Origin: Rhynchospora pubera
Taxonomy: Eukaryota > Streptophyta > Magnoliopsida > Poales > Cyperaceae
Assembly: GCA_028095005.1 (NCBI GenBank)
Contig: CM051462.1
Location: forward strand, 83,773,846 to 83,837,845
Length of the DNA stretch: 64,000 nt
Direction of reading: 5' to 3'
Shown here: positions 22,373 to 34,627 of the stretch, piece after piece
How the letters are laid out: each line of letters begins with the position of its first letter
Position numbering within the stretch: the stretch's first letter is position 1
Position numbers and translations under genes: made by a program
Notes under the pieces: generated by a model
Told to the model about the DNA's origin: nothing
Database searches by the model: none
Seen by the model: the letters and a program-made list of their open reading frames with translations, nothing else

Positions 22373-25300
22373 TAGGCCTGCTTAACGTGTATAACGGCAA
22401 CGGAATTAGCCATTCCATTTGCCGGTCCGTTGGCTAAACGATATATGGGCTACTTTACATTTGACGTTTTGTTATAGGAACGGTATTAAATTTTGTTCCG
22501 TTCACGTTCCGTTCGGTGAACGTAAATGAACGTTCTAACATTTGAATTACATAATACCTTAAAAAACTTAGAATTTTTCATAGATCAAGCATTACACAAG
22601 CATTAATACAACATTCACAGAAGTTACAAAATACACCATTCAAACACAAGCATTCATAAACTTACAAAATACAACATTCAAACAGACAGAAATGTCAAAT
22701 GTTACACTGACCCACTTGGATCCCATAGAACTGATGGATGTTTCTCAGAATTTAATAACCTTTCTCAGCCATTAAAGCTAGAATATACACATGTATCATC
22801 ATAGAAACTCAGTTTTTGGGATCCAAGGCGCCAAGTGTAATAAGGCAACACATACACATTGATATTGTCTCAACTTAGTGATCTCAACATAGGCAACACA
22901 TACACATACAAAATAAGGCAACACCAACACATACTTCAAACAAAATGAGGCAACACTTGGTGTCACACTGCCACTGCCCACTGCCAGCCAACAAAAGAAC
23001 TAAAGAAGCATACATAATAACATAAAAGGTAGTGTTTGAGAGGGTTCACTGCCAAAGGTAGTGTTTAAGCAAGTAACAAGGCCATACAACCTCATGGTTG
23101 GCTGCCACTAGAACTGCCACAGATAGTGTCATCAGAGGGATCACTTGACCAAACAACATCTCCAAAGCACCCACCATTCTCTGCAATAAAGTGTATAACA
23201 AGTCATATAACAAAAGTACATAACAATTAAAATGTATATGAAGGCACATATCAACCCACCTGTAACTGAGGCCTTCAACCAATCTTGTGCACATATAAGC
23301 GCTTCTAAGCTCTCATCATTTAGAGAGCTTCTGGTTGGACTTAGAGTTCTACCAGATGTGCTAAATGTAGACTCCGAGGCCACCGTTGAAATAGGCACAG
23401 CCAAGATATCCTTTGTCAATCGAGCCATCACAGGATACTTAGGGGCCTTTAGTTTCCACCAAGCTAGGATGTCAAAATCTACATCCACACTTGTTCCATC
23501 TAGGGCATCAGATAAATACTCCTCCAAATCTGTTTTTGGCGGCTCCGCATTCCTCTTACCACTTAAAAAACTTTTTAACCCTGCCCTTGTATCACTAATG
23601 TCACTTGTCCTATCAAATAACATATTAATGAGACATTTAAACAAGTCAAAAAAATATATCAAAAGTTTAATTTGCCTAGGTTGATGTCATTACCTCATTT
23701 GTGCAGATGAGCTTGTCGAGGTGTTAGCTTGGTTCTGTGTGTCCTTTGAGTATGAATCTAAGTACTCTTTGAACAATTTATTCAAGCAAGCCTTGAGGTT
23801 ATCCATGAACCTTGGACATTCCTCTGGATGCAACATCTTAAAGTAGTACTCAACTACATCAAGTTTGAACCTAGGGTCCAGAACACAAGCTATTGCCAAT
23901 ACCACATTTCCAGCCTTCCAATACTTGTCCCATTTTTTCATCATTTCATGGCTCATATTAACAACAAAAGCATAGGGACTATTGGACATTTTAATGAGAG
24001 TAAGGTACACCTCACAATATTCAGCAAAGAACAGATTCAATGTAGGGTATTTTGTACCACTCAATTTATTTGTCACATCATAGAACACTTTCAGATGGCA
24101 TACCAATGCTTCTACATGCTCCCAGTCTTTATAATTTGGGTACAATTCAAAGTTAGAGTCAAGCACAGAATACCTACTAATAGCATTCTTTAATTCCAAG
24201 GCAAGATCAAGCATCAAGAAGGTGGAATTCCACCTTGTTTCTACATCCCATGCAGGTTTTTTGTTAGGGGCTTGAACCTGAAAATGTACAATTAACGTAG
24301 ATTAAAATAGTGCCAACTTTCAATCTAAATTAAGCAAGCAACTAAGATAAACATATGACCTGAGATGCAGCCAAGGCAAACTTCTCCATCCTTTGCTGTG
24401 AATGCCTTATGTATTTCATAGTTTCTCTTATTTTTCTTATCTCATGTTTCAAAACATCCAAGCCATCTTGCACTATGAGATTCAAAATATGGCATCCACA
24501 CCTCAAATGAAAAATGGCACCATCTGCTGGCAGCCCACCTTTAATTGGGGTTGTGGTCAACAACTCCCTCACACACACATCATTGGCAGAGGAATTATCC
24601 AACACAAGACACATTATTTTTTTATCCAAGTTCCAATCCACTAGTTTTCCATAAATTGCCTGACCAATATGCCTGCCAGTATGTGGCGATGGTAATGCTA
24701 TGAAACATAGAACTCTCTTTCTGAGCACCCAACTATCATCTATATAATGGCCTGTCAAGGACATGAAACCCCTATCTCTGCCTTTGCTACTCCATAAATC
24801 ACTAGTGAAGCTCACCTTTGAATCAATCTTACCCAACAATTCATACAATTGTAATCTCTCTTCCTCGTAAATTTTGAGACAATCAAGCCTAATCGTACTT
24901 CTTGATGGTAATTTAAAGTTAGGACACAAATCACTTAAGAATACCTTCAAGAAGTGGTGATTTGCACAATTGAATGGATAATCATGCGCAACAATACACC
25001 TAGCAAGGCTTTTTCTACACCTCATCTGATCAAACACCCAAGCTGCAATGCTTGGCTGACCACCTAATAAGTTACAATATAAAAATGAACATAATTAAAA
25101 CTAACATGTCAATGAACATAACTAATTAAAATTAACATGTTGATGTCAAAATAACATTCAAGTTTGCCAGCTTGCAAGAGCTTTTGTAAAGCATCAGGTT
25201 TGTGCCTTTTTGATGGAGGTATTTTCGTGCAACCCCTCTTAATATGATTTCGCATATTGCCGGTACCCCTTTGGTTACCCATAGGATACACAATGCCACA

Positions 25301-27058
25301 ATAGAGGCAAGTGGCAGTGTAACTACCATCCTCTTTAGGAACACCTCTTTTGAAATGAGCCCACATAGCTGCCTTTAGGTTTTCCCTTGTCTTCCTCTTC
25401 TTAATGGTTACTTCAGGAGGAGGAGCTTGAGCATCTCCTGCTTGAGCAGCATTTTGTATCTCTTGTATATGTTCATGGGTTTCACCATGCAACCCAGGCC
25501 CCATGCTATTATGAAACAACATATGTATTAATTACACTACTAGATATCACATTTTACATGCATTACACAACATAAAACACTAACAGATATCAAATTTTAC
25601 AAAAGACTCACGTATTAATTACATGCATGCATCAACAGTAATTAAATAGTTTTAAGCAATAAATTAATTCATTTTATATGTTTTACTGAATAAATAGACG
25701 TTGTACAAAATAAATTACTAATTTTTTTTATGCAAAACTAATATTTAACAGTTACCAATACTCCATTAATAGAAAAACACGTTTTCAATCATTATAGGCA
25801 TTAATTGCTGGGGCTCAAAATCAGTTCAAGGTAATAAATGAGTTCAAATAACTGCTGGGGCTCAATGATTAAGCTATTAACAAAAGCTAATAAATGCATT
25901 TAATGCAGACCATCATAAATCAGTTCAATGATTAAGCTATTTAACCGAAGCTATTTTAAGTGCTGGATTTCAATGATTAAGCACATTAAATGCATTTAAA
26001 ATCATACTCATCAATTTGTAGCAAAAGTATACAAATTAAAAATCATACTCATCACTTGAAGACATGTCAGGCTCATCAATTTGTTGTTCTGTCATCCTTG
26101 CAAATTGCAACCTCAAAAATCACAATAACCTTCAACAAGGAAATAGAGAAAAAAGAGAACCATAATCAACGAAACAGAAAAAAAAAATAGAAAAATAGAG
26201 AAAAAATAATGAAAATAACCTTTGTTTTCTTCTTCCTCTCAGTGGCCGTCTCTCTCTTTTTCTCAGCCTTTGTCTAACTCTCTCTCTCTTTTTTCTTCCT
26301 TCAAACAAGCAATATATAACCAAACGCCTCATCATTTCACTGATCCAAACCCTACAAGCAATTAATGGCTGTGCTGCCTTGGTAATCAGATAGGTCACCG
26401 TCTCACACTTTCTCAGCCTCTAATCCGTCAAATCTGTTCCCAAATCGTCATTGTTTTGTGGAAACTTGTGACAAATAGACTGCCAAATGCATACACAGCC
26501 ACAAAAGCTAGTGATTTATAGGGTAAATTGAGTTCAGATATAATCATTTGGTTTTGAGATAAGGAGGTAACAGTACACTGCCTGTGTCGGCGTGTAACTG
26601 TGTAAAGAGGAGCGATTGAGAGACAGTGAGAGTGCATGACTGAGGTGAGGTATGAGAGAGGCCATCTAGTCAGGCGAGGAAGAGATTATCGAGGCTAATT
26701 TGGCGCAAGGACGAAGAAAATTGGGAGGAAATCATGGAAAAGGAGAAGAAACGAAGGAGGCGGAATAACCTAGGTAAACATTTTCAGCTGCGGAGTCGAC
26801 TTTATGTCGACATATCTCACCCCAAACGATCCTCTGTTATATTTAGGATTGCAAACATATCGAATACTAAACGGAACGAATCTGAAACGTGCACGGAACA
26901 GCCGATATCGTTTGACGTTCCGTAATACCAACGGTATCTGACTTCATTCCGTATTCCGTTCCGTTTTTACCGACGGAATGTGCCTTCGTTCCGCCACTCG
27001 TTCCATATGGACGGAACGTGGACGGTACACGAATCACGGCATACCGTCGGCAGGCCTA
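22373..27058 (-). mobile_element. Complete hAT transposon, 4.7 kb
   Basis: Ends TAGGCCTGC and GCAGGCCTA are flanked by a perfect 8-bp target duplication AGTGTGAA (22365-22372 and 27059-27066). Subterminal regions carry many GGAACG/CGTTCC words in both orientations (22380-22540 and 26860-27040). A five-exon transposase gene occupies 23092-25522 on the minus strand. Between it and the right end are AT-rich sequence and a GA/CT-rich leader-like region (26130-26780). Both ends, the target duplication and the transposase frame all look intact, so this could be an autonomous element. Confidence 0.92.
23092..25522 (-). CDS. hAT transposase (BED finger, DDE-type RNase H fold, dimerisation domain)
   Basis: By-eye model with exons 25156-25522, 24360-25063, 23694-24277, 23260-23609 and 23092-23180. 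All junctions are GT-AG, the total is 2094 nt and the frame stays open for 697 residues. Residues 54-98 form a BED zinc finger (W54, F57, C72, C75, H93, C98). Catalytic region: SFTSDLWSS with D211 and LVLDNSSANDV with D278; then CHILNLIVQDGL, and DVETRWNSTF at the start of exon 3. Near the end, WKLKAPKYP…LAVPISTVASESTFS carries E631 (likely third acidic residue), followed by the dimerisation helix LEALICAQDWL. The protein cuts and rejoins the element in the nucleus. The first donor (E122/C123) is the least certain junction. No stop or frameshift was seen. Confidence 0.88.
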
Positions 27059-27066
27059 AGTGTGAA

Positions 27067-27483
27067 CGCCCAAAAAGTTGCACAACAATTAATCTACTGC
27101 TGGGTCCCACGTGAAGTCTCAATGCACCGCACAAATTTTGGTTTTTGGTTTGGATCGTCAATTGGAATTCCGATCCAAGCTTGGATCGGTATCCCAGACG
27201 ACGATCCAAGCGGTTCGCATTTCATTCGATACGATCCAACAACGTTATTTTTAAAATTTAAATTTTTTACATTTATTATCGAAATTCGAGTAAACAATAA
27301 TGTTAGTTTAAATTTTTTCGGTCTTGTCTGGCCGTCTGGGTTTTATTAGCCCAATTATCAAAGGTCTATTCATATTTACTATTCAGGTTTCGGCCTATTT
27401 TGACAATCGTATGATGGGCCACATTGAATTAGACCAGAAGTTGTGAGATTAAAAGAGCCTGTAACAGGAAGAGCTTATGATGT
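27067..27483. other. Intergenic, no gene seen
   Basis: Short words GATCCAAGC and GGATCGT recur at 27150-27240 in both orientations. No coding evidence. Confidence 0.35.
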
Positions 27484-27491
27484 CTTGTGAC

Positions 27492-27856
27492 CGGGGTAGT
27501 GTATAACGTTCATACCGATCACGAAATTGACCTCTTGCATTAACCGTTTTCGGTTTATGTCACGAAATAAAATTACGTTTCGTTTTAAAAGAGATCGAAA
27601 CGATCAATTTTTTATGAATTATTTTTCATACTTATTTTCCTATTTCTTATGCAACTGTGTTCAATTGGCTGCTTTGACAATTAATTTTTATACATATTTT
27701 ATTATTTCTCATACATAACCAGTCTGTTCGATACTATATTTTTCTTGGTTCATCAACATTTATTCATAAATACATAAAAAATGATATAAATGATTAAACA
27801 AAAATAAACAAAACAAAAGGGTCAGTTTCCTTAATCGTTTTGTGTTTGCACCCCTA
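27492..27856. mobile_element. Diverged hAT MITE, 365 bp
   Basis: Right end TTTGCACCCCTA at 27856; left end about CGGGGTAGTG. Flanking octamers CTTGTGAC (27484-27491) and CTAGTGAC (27857-27864) match at 7 of 8 bases. CGAAACGA and ACGTTTCGTTTT words near the left side. The last 100 bp resemble 21360-21581. Confidence 0.55.
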
Positions 27857-28042
27857 CTAGTGACAACGGAACGAGATCCTCTGGACTTTAGATTCTCTGG
27901 TCATTTTTCAATTATGTCAATCCGATCAATAATAAATGCTCCGTGATAAATATCAAATTGATAGGCCTGAAAAAATTTTAATCGTTGAAGTTACAACTCC
28001 GATAAAAAAACGTCCAGATGATCCAGTTCTCGTATATATATA

Positions 28043-28440
28043 GAGATTGGCTAAAGTATACTCCAGCATACGGATCAAACCCGTATGATAGAGTCGTTTC
28101 TCAAAATCTAAAATTCAAACTGCCGATCCAAACCGTTCAAGTTGTTCTCCATATAAAAATATCCTTCAAGACCAAATTTTACGTTTTTTCGAATTTTTTT
28201 GCTATATATTATGCTATTTTCAAATTGAATGGTCAAATACTCCTTTACAACTCCTTTATAGTGTTTTTTTTTTAAATAGCATAATATCTAAGAAAAAAAT
28301 TTGAAAAAATATAAATTTTGGTTTCCTAGGAGATTTCAATATGAAGAACAATTTGAAAGGTTCGGATCGACTGTATGCATTTTAGATTTTGAGAAACGAC
28401 TCCAGCATACAGACTATCTGTATGCTGGAGTATACTTTAG
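28043..28440. mobile_element. Long-inverted-repeat MITE (copy 4)
   Basis: About 398 bp; ends GGCTAAAGTATACTCCAGC at 28049 and mirrored GCTGGAGTATACTTTAG at 28440. The arms share GCCGATCCAAACCGTTCAA and TTCTCCATAT with the other family members. Its flanks are TA repeats on both sides. Confidence 0.8.
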
Positions 28441-28441
28441 T

Positions 28442-28463
28442 CTATATATATATATATATATAT
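28442..28463. repeat. (TA)n microsatellite between two transposons
   Basis: Short uninterrupted TA run joining the MITE at 28043 and the large element starting at 28464. Confidence 0.85.
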
Positions 28464-29298
28464 AGAATTTTGTTATGGTGAGTTGCAACTCACAGGGCTC
28501 TTGGTGAGTCGCAATCCAGACCTTCGGATCTGCATCAAAAATCGCGCAGATCGCTGAGATTGAATTTGCGCTGGATCGACTATTTTCTCCGTCCCGTCTC
28601 TCCGTTAGTATCTCTCTTCTCTTTATTTCGTCTCTCTTCTTTTTTTTCAAATCACTCAGATCTGAGAGACTGAGCGCATCCTCAAACCCTAGAAAACTGT
28701 GAGAGTGAATCGGAGGCAGAGTGGAGAGATCCTCAACACCTCAACGCGAACTTGTTCTCAGCGCCTCTGATTCTATGATCCGTTCTGTCTCTCTCCTCCG
28801 CATGCCTTCGACTCCTCTGTCATACTCACGGTTGCCTCAGTGCCTTCGATTTTTATGCTGCCTGAACAGGCTCTCTCTCTCTCGCCTTGAGTTCTTTGCA
28901 TCTGCTCCACATATTGTCAATTCTGAGTCATCCTAATTTGACTTATGTTATTAATTTTATGACTATCATTTTTTTTATTTACCAATTTTTTCTTTTATTA
29001 AATTGTTTGCAAGCTACTCCAAACTTCAAGTGAAAATCTTGCATAATTACTTTGAATTTGTCGTGGCCATTTCATCTATGTTTTAGATTACTTCCAAAGT
29101 TGTTGTTTATCGTGATTATTTTTTGAGTTCATATGTGCATAATTATTTTATATGGCCAAAAATCATTATGGTATTTCTGTTTTTGACTTTTCCTACGAAT
29201 GTCCTAGTACTCTTGTCCTGGTTTTGCTTGTTTGATTTTTAATTTGTACCTATCCAGCTACCCAAAATGAAAGTAAAAAAATACTTGTTATTTACAAC

Positions 29299-29490
29299 AT
29301 GGAGAAGTCGCTTTTAACAAGGGTACATTTGGCAAAGAGAGGGTGGCAAGGGGATATTAATTGTTGTTATTGTGATAAGGAAGAACATTTAGATCAAATG
29401 TTATTCTCTTGTTCCAGTATTAGACCTATTTAGATTTGGTTTGTGCAACGATTTGGTATCAATTTTTCAAATTACTTAGAGGATCTTAAA
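29299..29490 (+). pseudogene. zf-RVT-like remnant (LINE reverse-transcriptase C-terminal zinc finger)
   Basis: The frame reads SLLTRVHLAKRGWQGDINCC, then YCDKEEHLDQMLFSCSSIRP, a stop codon (TAG at 29431-29433), then IWFVQRFGINFSNYLEDL. The pattern L..R..LA.RGW.G...C..C...E...H..F.C is the zf-RVT domain found at the end of plant LINE reverse transcriptases and in derived genes. One in-frame stop and no upstream reverse transcriptase, so only a fragment remains. Confidence 0.6.
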
Positions 29491-29845
29491 GGAATAGAAC
29501 TAGAAATTTAGCCACACTTTCGAGATGCTTTTAGGATTAATTTATCTCATTTACTTGGACCTAGAAGCATTGAAGAAAGTACGATATGCATTTGTGCAAT
29601 GAGTTGTCAGGAGCATAAAACTGAAGTAAAGTTTTGATAAAAAGTAGTAGTATGTACTAGTAGGATTTTGATAAAAAGGTACTAGTTGTCATCAGCTTTG
29701 AACATGTTGTGAATTAAGGTAAATAAGTTTCACTGGACATAAATCAAACTGGACCAGTATTAAATGCATAGGATATCAAATTGATAGATTGAGCATTAAA
29801 GTAGTACATTATCAACTATAGTTTATTTTTTTATAGGATATCAGA

Positions 29846-30013
29846 ATGAGTACATCAAGTAGCAGTCATCATGGATACAGTGGAGCAACTCCTTATTGCA
29901 TAAGATGGGAGAAGACAAAATATGTTGATTAAGAAGATTATCAAGCTATTTATGTTGTGATTGCATTATTTGTAATTCTTGTTGGAATTTTATTATTTGT
30001 AATTAGGATTTAG
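29846..30013 (+). pseudogene. Remnant of a small Ser-rich protein with C-terminal membrane helix
   Basis: ATG at 29846 opens MSTSSSSHHGYSGATPYC, reaches a TAA at 29930, then the same frame continues EDYQAIYVVIALFVILVGIL and LFVIRI to TAG at 30011. A Ser-rich start with a PYC motif and a C-terminal membrane helix is the outline of the GRF-type zinc-finger proteins common in plant transposons, but the zinc-finger core is missing. The assignment is tentative. Confidence 0.35.
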
Positions 30014-32176
30014 GCAGTAGTGTTGCTTTTGAAGTACTATGTAAGTTAGTATATGAACATATTAACTTTGCTTGAATGTAACTTTGAAGTGCTATGCAAA
30101 TTTTTCAATGTACTATGCTACTTTTTTCTTTATTGGTACAGTGGTACCATGGGTATGGTACAGGTGAAAAAAGGATTGCTGAACATATGTTATATTACAC
30201 AGAAGCTATAATTTGATTCATGTTATTTAAGTTCCATGTGGATGTTATTCAAATTTCATTAAGTACACAAATTTGGATAGAATCTATACACTTGAATCTG
30301 TATAATTAAGCAGAGTAACATATATGAGTGTAATATGGTACATGGTACATGGAGTGTAATATAATTAAGCAGAGTAAAAACATGACATGTACATGGTACC
30401 AAGTTGTTTCTAATTGTACTATAAGAGGAACACTGGTACAGTTTGTATCTTTCAAAAAAAAAAAATAGTACTCAATTATTCAACAACAACACTAATAATA
30501 CATTCACTCAATTACTCAAATATAACATTGCTGCAATTCTCTATATCATTCATTCACTGTATCTTTCAAAAAAGAAGAAAGTACATACACTGGTACCAAT
30601 TAACTATAAAATGCAATAAACTGAATTCAATTCAATTGGGTACCAATAATAATGAAGATAATAAATCAAGATCAATCAATTTGTTACAAAATGCAATACA
30701 ATAAATAAGCAACATTCTCAAACAACTCAATTTTGTACCAATTAACATTACGAACAATAGAACAACAAAAAAAAAAGTACATATTAAAATCTCTAATTTG
30801 TCACATATTAAACAGTGAAGAAACAACACATATTCACTATTTTCAGTTCTACTGCACCAAGTATCCTCCATGAACAAAATAAAGCCATGCAGTCTCTGGA
30901 TCAAAGCAAAATGTCTATTTTCTTCTCTTCTCACTGCAATAAAGCCATGAACAAAATTAATTACTAAAGTACAGTGATTGGTAATAGTGGTGTATAAAAA
31001 CACAAATTGCATCCGGCCACAAAAAAAAAATGACAGAAGTTACACATGCATTATCTAAGGCTAAACATTATAAGGTGTACCGGTGTACCACTGGTTTACC
31101 AGAACCTCTGTACACCATGTATAGGGATTAGAAGGTTTGAGATCTTCAATAATTCCTACTAAGACTCTGTACCTACATATACTCATGTAAGGTCTCTCTG
31201 AGACACAATGATGTACACTGAACCAATACAACAAAATATTCTCTCTTTCAACTAAAGAACTATCTACTGAAGTTACACAAATCAGGACATAAATTTAATT
31301 CAAAAACCTATCTACACATGCTATCCGACCAAAAAAAAAAATGACAGCTTGTAGACAGAAAATACAGCAAATTGCATAACTTTGTTACATATATGTGACA
31401 TCAAAAGACATACTTGGTAAAAAGAAAAGAAAGGAAAGACGAACCTGGTTTTTGCGTGGGAGACTAATTCCATGCAAGGGAGGAGCAACAATTCGTGCAA
31501 GAGAGAGAAAAACAGTGATTCGTGCTACAGAGAAGCTTCTCTCTTGGTTTGATCGGGAGTAGAGGAGAGAAGAACTAGGGTTTTTTCTCTGATTGAGTGG
31601 AGAGGAGGGGTTCTAGTTTGATCGATCGAGAAGAACTAGGTTCTAAACCCTTCATTCAAATTCTAATAAAATAACAGCTAAGTCCATCACAAAAGCAAGA
31701 GAAATCACTGACATTGCAGACTAAAGAAAAATTTGTCCATAATTCAAAATCACAAACATTACAGACTAAAGAAATTAGTAAAGGCAAGAGAAAGAGAGAA
31801 CCAGTTCACGAAGGAGAGAGAGGCGCATGCAACTGTCGAGAGGAGAGAGGAGGCGACAATTGAGAGGAGAGAGAGCGCAAAATCGAAGTCGTGCTCTCCG
31901 ATAGCTGAGGAGGCGCTCCGATCCGCTATTTCTATTTTCTAGGGTTTGAGGAGGAGGCCTGCGCCTCAGCTTTGTTTTGGACTGGAAGAGATGAGAGAGA
32001 TGCGAAGTGTACAGATAAGGAAGGAGACGGAGAGAAAACAGACGAAATGGAGGAAGTTTTAATCGCTCAGCGACGCGCAGATCTGCACGAATATTAAAGA
32101 CAATCGAACGGCTTGGATTGCGACTCACCATAGTTTCTGTGAGTTGCAACTCACCATAGCAAAATTCTATATATAT

Positions 32177-32736
32177 ATAGAGAAAACCTATTGTGCATAC
32201 TAATGTATGGAGGCTTCAATGCATACAAATTTAGATCATTGGATCTGCTTCAAGATCCGTGCGGATCAAGACGCCAGATTAAAAAAATTAAGATGCACCT
32301 TTCTCTATTCTGCTCCGCTCATCTGTCGTAAAGTGTTCCCCTCTTCTTCTTCTTCTCTCTCTCAAACGTAAATGAAAACCTAGATCAATTTCTCTCGTCT
32401 CTCTCTTCCGGCTCCAAACTCCTCTTCGTCTCCGACGATTGAAAACCTAGTCGCACATCTCTTAATCTCCGACTCCGACTACTCTCTCTCTCACGACAAC
32501 AATGAAAACCTAGGTCTGTCGAACCCACTCTCATGCCTCTCTCCGTCTCCGTCGCATTCCCGTTGAAGCAAGCAAGTCGATGTTCGATTTGGATACTCGT
32601 TTCTACTCTTCCGACTGACCCTAGCAAGTCCAAGCTTCCAGGTAACTCTCTTCTTCTCTCACACTGTTTGGATGGAGGGTGGTTGGTGAAGTTGCAGATC
32701 CGTAAGTGGACGTGTTGGGAATTAATATGAGAATGG
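32177..32736. other. CT-rich, leader-like sequence, probably a transposon end
   Basis: Starts in TA repeats, then GGATCTGCTTCAAGATCCG and a CT-rich stretch with several AAAACCTAG words and a possible splice donor at 32641-32646 (AGGTAACTC). The layout parallels the ends of the 28464-32176 element, but no opposite end was found. No convincing ORF. Confidence 0.35.
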
Positions 32737-33124
32737 ATTCAATCAAAGCGCTTTGACCGGAGTCTCAGTTAAACCCCGTCGGTTCTCAATTTTGAAAGTT
32801 CAAACGACCGATCCGAACCGTCAAATATGATCTCCATATTGAAATCTCCTTGCCGACCAAAATTTTCATTTTTTTAATTTTTTAAGTATTTTTTTTCGGA
32901 TTTTCAAAAATCGTTAATCTAATTTGTTCTGAATCCTACAAAAATTGCTGTTTTTGAAAATCCGAAAAAAATACTTAAAAAATTAAAAAAAATGAAAATT
33001 TTGGTCGGCAAGGAGATTTTAATATGGAGATCATATTTGAAGGTTCGGATCGGTCATTTGAACTTTCAAAATTGAGATATGACGGGATTTAACTGAGACT
33101 CCGTTCAAAGCGCTTTGATTGAAT
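32737..33124. mobile_element. Long-inverted-repeat MITE (copy 5)
   Basis: 388 bp; ends ATTCAATCAAAGCGCTTTGA and mirrored TCAAAGCGCTTTGATTGAAT. Arms contain ACCGATCCGAACCGTC and GATCTCCATATTGAAATCTC. The two halves are nearly complementary, including TTTTTGAAAATCCGAAAAAA near the centre. Confidence 0.85.
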
Positions 33125-33125
33125 G

Positions 33126-33128
<3 letters not shown>

Positions 33129-33167
<39 letters not shown>

Positions 33168-33192
33168 ATATATATATATATATATATATATA
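33129..33192. repeat. (TC)n-(TA)n compound microsatellite
   Basis: About 18 TC units followed by about 13 TA units, directly between two MITEs. Confidence 0.95.
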
Positions 33193-33193
33193 G

Positions 33194-33586
33194 AGGATTG
33201 CTAAAATGCTATGCATAGTACGGATGGTCTTCGTGCTACGGATTCGTTCTTGAATTTAATGCTTCAAACAACCGATCCAAACCGTTCATTATCTTCTACA
33301 TGTTGAAATCTTATTAGAAACCAAATTATACATTTTTTTTAATTTTTTTACTATTTTTCTCAGATTTTTGAAAATCACTGTTATTGAAGGGTCCAGAATT
33401 TATTAGATTAAGTATTTAAAAAAATCTGAGAAAAATAGTAAAAAAAAAAATGTAAAATTTGGTTTCTAATGAGATTTCAATATGAAGAAGATAATGAACG
33501 GTTTGGATCGGTTGTTTGAAGCATGAAATTCAAGAACGAATCCGTAGCACGAAGGCCATCCATGCTATGCATAGCATTTTAGCAAT

Positions 33587-33589
<3 letters not shown>
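33194..33589. mobile_element. Long-inverted-repeat MITE (copy 6)
   Basis: Ends AGGATTGCTAAAATGCTATG and mirrored CATAGCATTTTAGCAATCCT. Arms share AACCGATCCAAACCGTTCA. Inserted within a TA run: TATATATA lies immediately on both sides. Confidence 0.88.

Positions 33590-33628
<39 letters not shown>
33590..33628. repeat. (TA)n microsatellite
   Basis: About 19 TA units separating two MITEs. Confidence 0.95.
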
Positions 33629-33630
<2 letters not shown>

Positions 33631-33631
<1 letters not shown>

Positions 33632-34022
33632 GGGTGATAAAATACACTCTGGTGTACGGATCGTCCTCGTACACCAGAGTCGTTTTTGAAATCCAAAAAT
33701 CAAACGGTCGATCCGAACCGTTCAACTTGTTCTCCATATTGAAAAACTCTCGGAGACCAAATTTTATATTTTTTCGATTTTTTTTGCTATATATTATGAT
33801 ATTTTCAAATTGGAGGGCCTGAAATACTCCAATTGTAGTGTTTTTTGAAAATATCAAAATATATAGCAAAAAAATTCGAAAAATGGTAAAATTTGGTCTC
33901 CGAGAGTTTTTCAATATGGAGAATAACTTGAACGGTTCGGATCGACTGTTTGATTTTTGGATTTCATAAACGACTCTGGTGTACGGGAGACGATCCATAC
34001 ACCAGAGTGTATTTTATCAATC

Positions 34023-34023
<1 letters not shown>
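33631..34023. mobile_element. Long-inverted-repeat MITE (copy 7)
   Basis: Ends GTGATAAAATACACTCTGG and mirrored CCAGAGTGTATTTTATCAAT. Arms share CGGTCGATCCGAACCGTTC and TTCTCCATATTGAAAAACTC. TA runs on both sides. Confidence 0.88.

Positions 34024-34066
<43 letters not shown>
34024..34066. repeat. (TA)n microsatellite
   Basis: About 20 TA units following the MITE at 33631. Confidence 0.95.
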
Positions 34067-34618
34067 GAGAATACGGTTAGCTCTTTTAAGATAAAAATAA
34101 CAGCATGCAAAATTCTAGAAAATGAATTTTCATCTTAAAACATAAAATTACCCAAATTTCTCATAATATTTGACCCAAATGACTTCAAAACAGTACCCCA
34201 AACTGCAAAAAAAATTATTACGAAATCAAATTCCATACCAAACCTTGGCCTTTATTTTATACTCGTCATACATTATACTATTTCTCTCCTCGAGCTTAAC
34301 GAGCTGGATAGTTTCATCCAAGCACGTTCAAAAGGAAAATAAAGATATTATAATGAAGAAATCTTTTTAATTTGAAAATGGTCACTACAAAAGTTAAAGA
34401 GTGATGCAAGAAAAGAATAAATTGTCAACACGTCAAGGGAGAGCTTGGTCTTAAGTGGTTCTCGTGTTACAACAAAACATGTAGCAGGTCAGATGCTTGA
34501 TCGAACCGATACAAGTAATATATGTTTCTGACACACATTGACACAACATGATTATAGAGGCAAAACTTGCAAACTTAAAGGGGACCAAATAGAGATTGTG
34601 TATTTTGCCACATAATAT
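34067..34618. other. Intergenic, no gene seen
   Basis: AT-rich; a 66-codon frame at 34170 has no recognisable family. Confidence 0.4.
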
Positions 34619-34627
34619 ATTAATGAT

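Larger units (their letters stand above)
28464..32176. mobile_element. Large TIR element, 3.7 kb, with leader-like ends and gene remnants
   Basis: Left end AGAATTTTGTTATGGTGAGT and right end mirrored ACTCACCATAGCAAAATTCT; the inverted similarity runs about 75 bp with gaps (second block GGTGAGTCGCAATCCA). Both outer flanks are TA repeats. Inside both ends the sequence is CT-rich when read inward (about 28560-28900 and, reversed, 31780-32150), like a plant leader and first exon, including AACCCTAGAAAA. The middle holds a reverse-transcriptase zinc-finger remnant (29299) and a short Ser-rich/membrane peptide remnant (29846). A Mutator-like element is the most likely class; no transposase was recognised. 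Confidence 0.6.

Noticed and set aside
26132..26398. Arg-rich minus-strand frame at the right side of the hAT element
   Set aside because: Arises from a CT-rich leader-like region; not joined by splice sites to the transposase model.
32385..32730. Overlapping frames on both strands in the CT-rich stretch
   Set aside because: Low-complexity leader-like DNA; no domain and no consistent exon structure.
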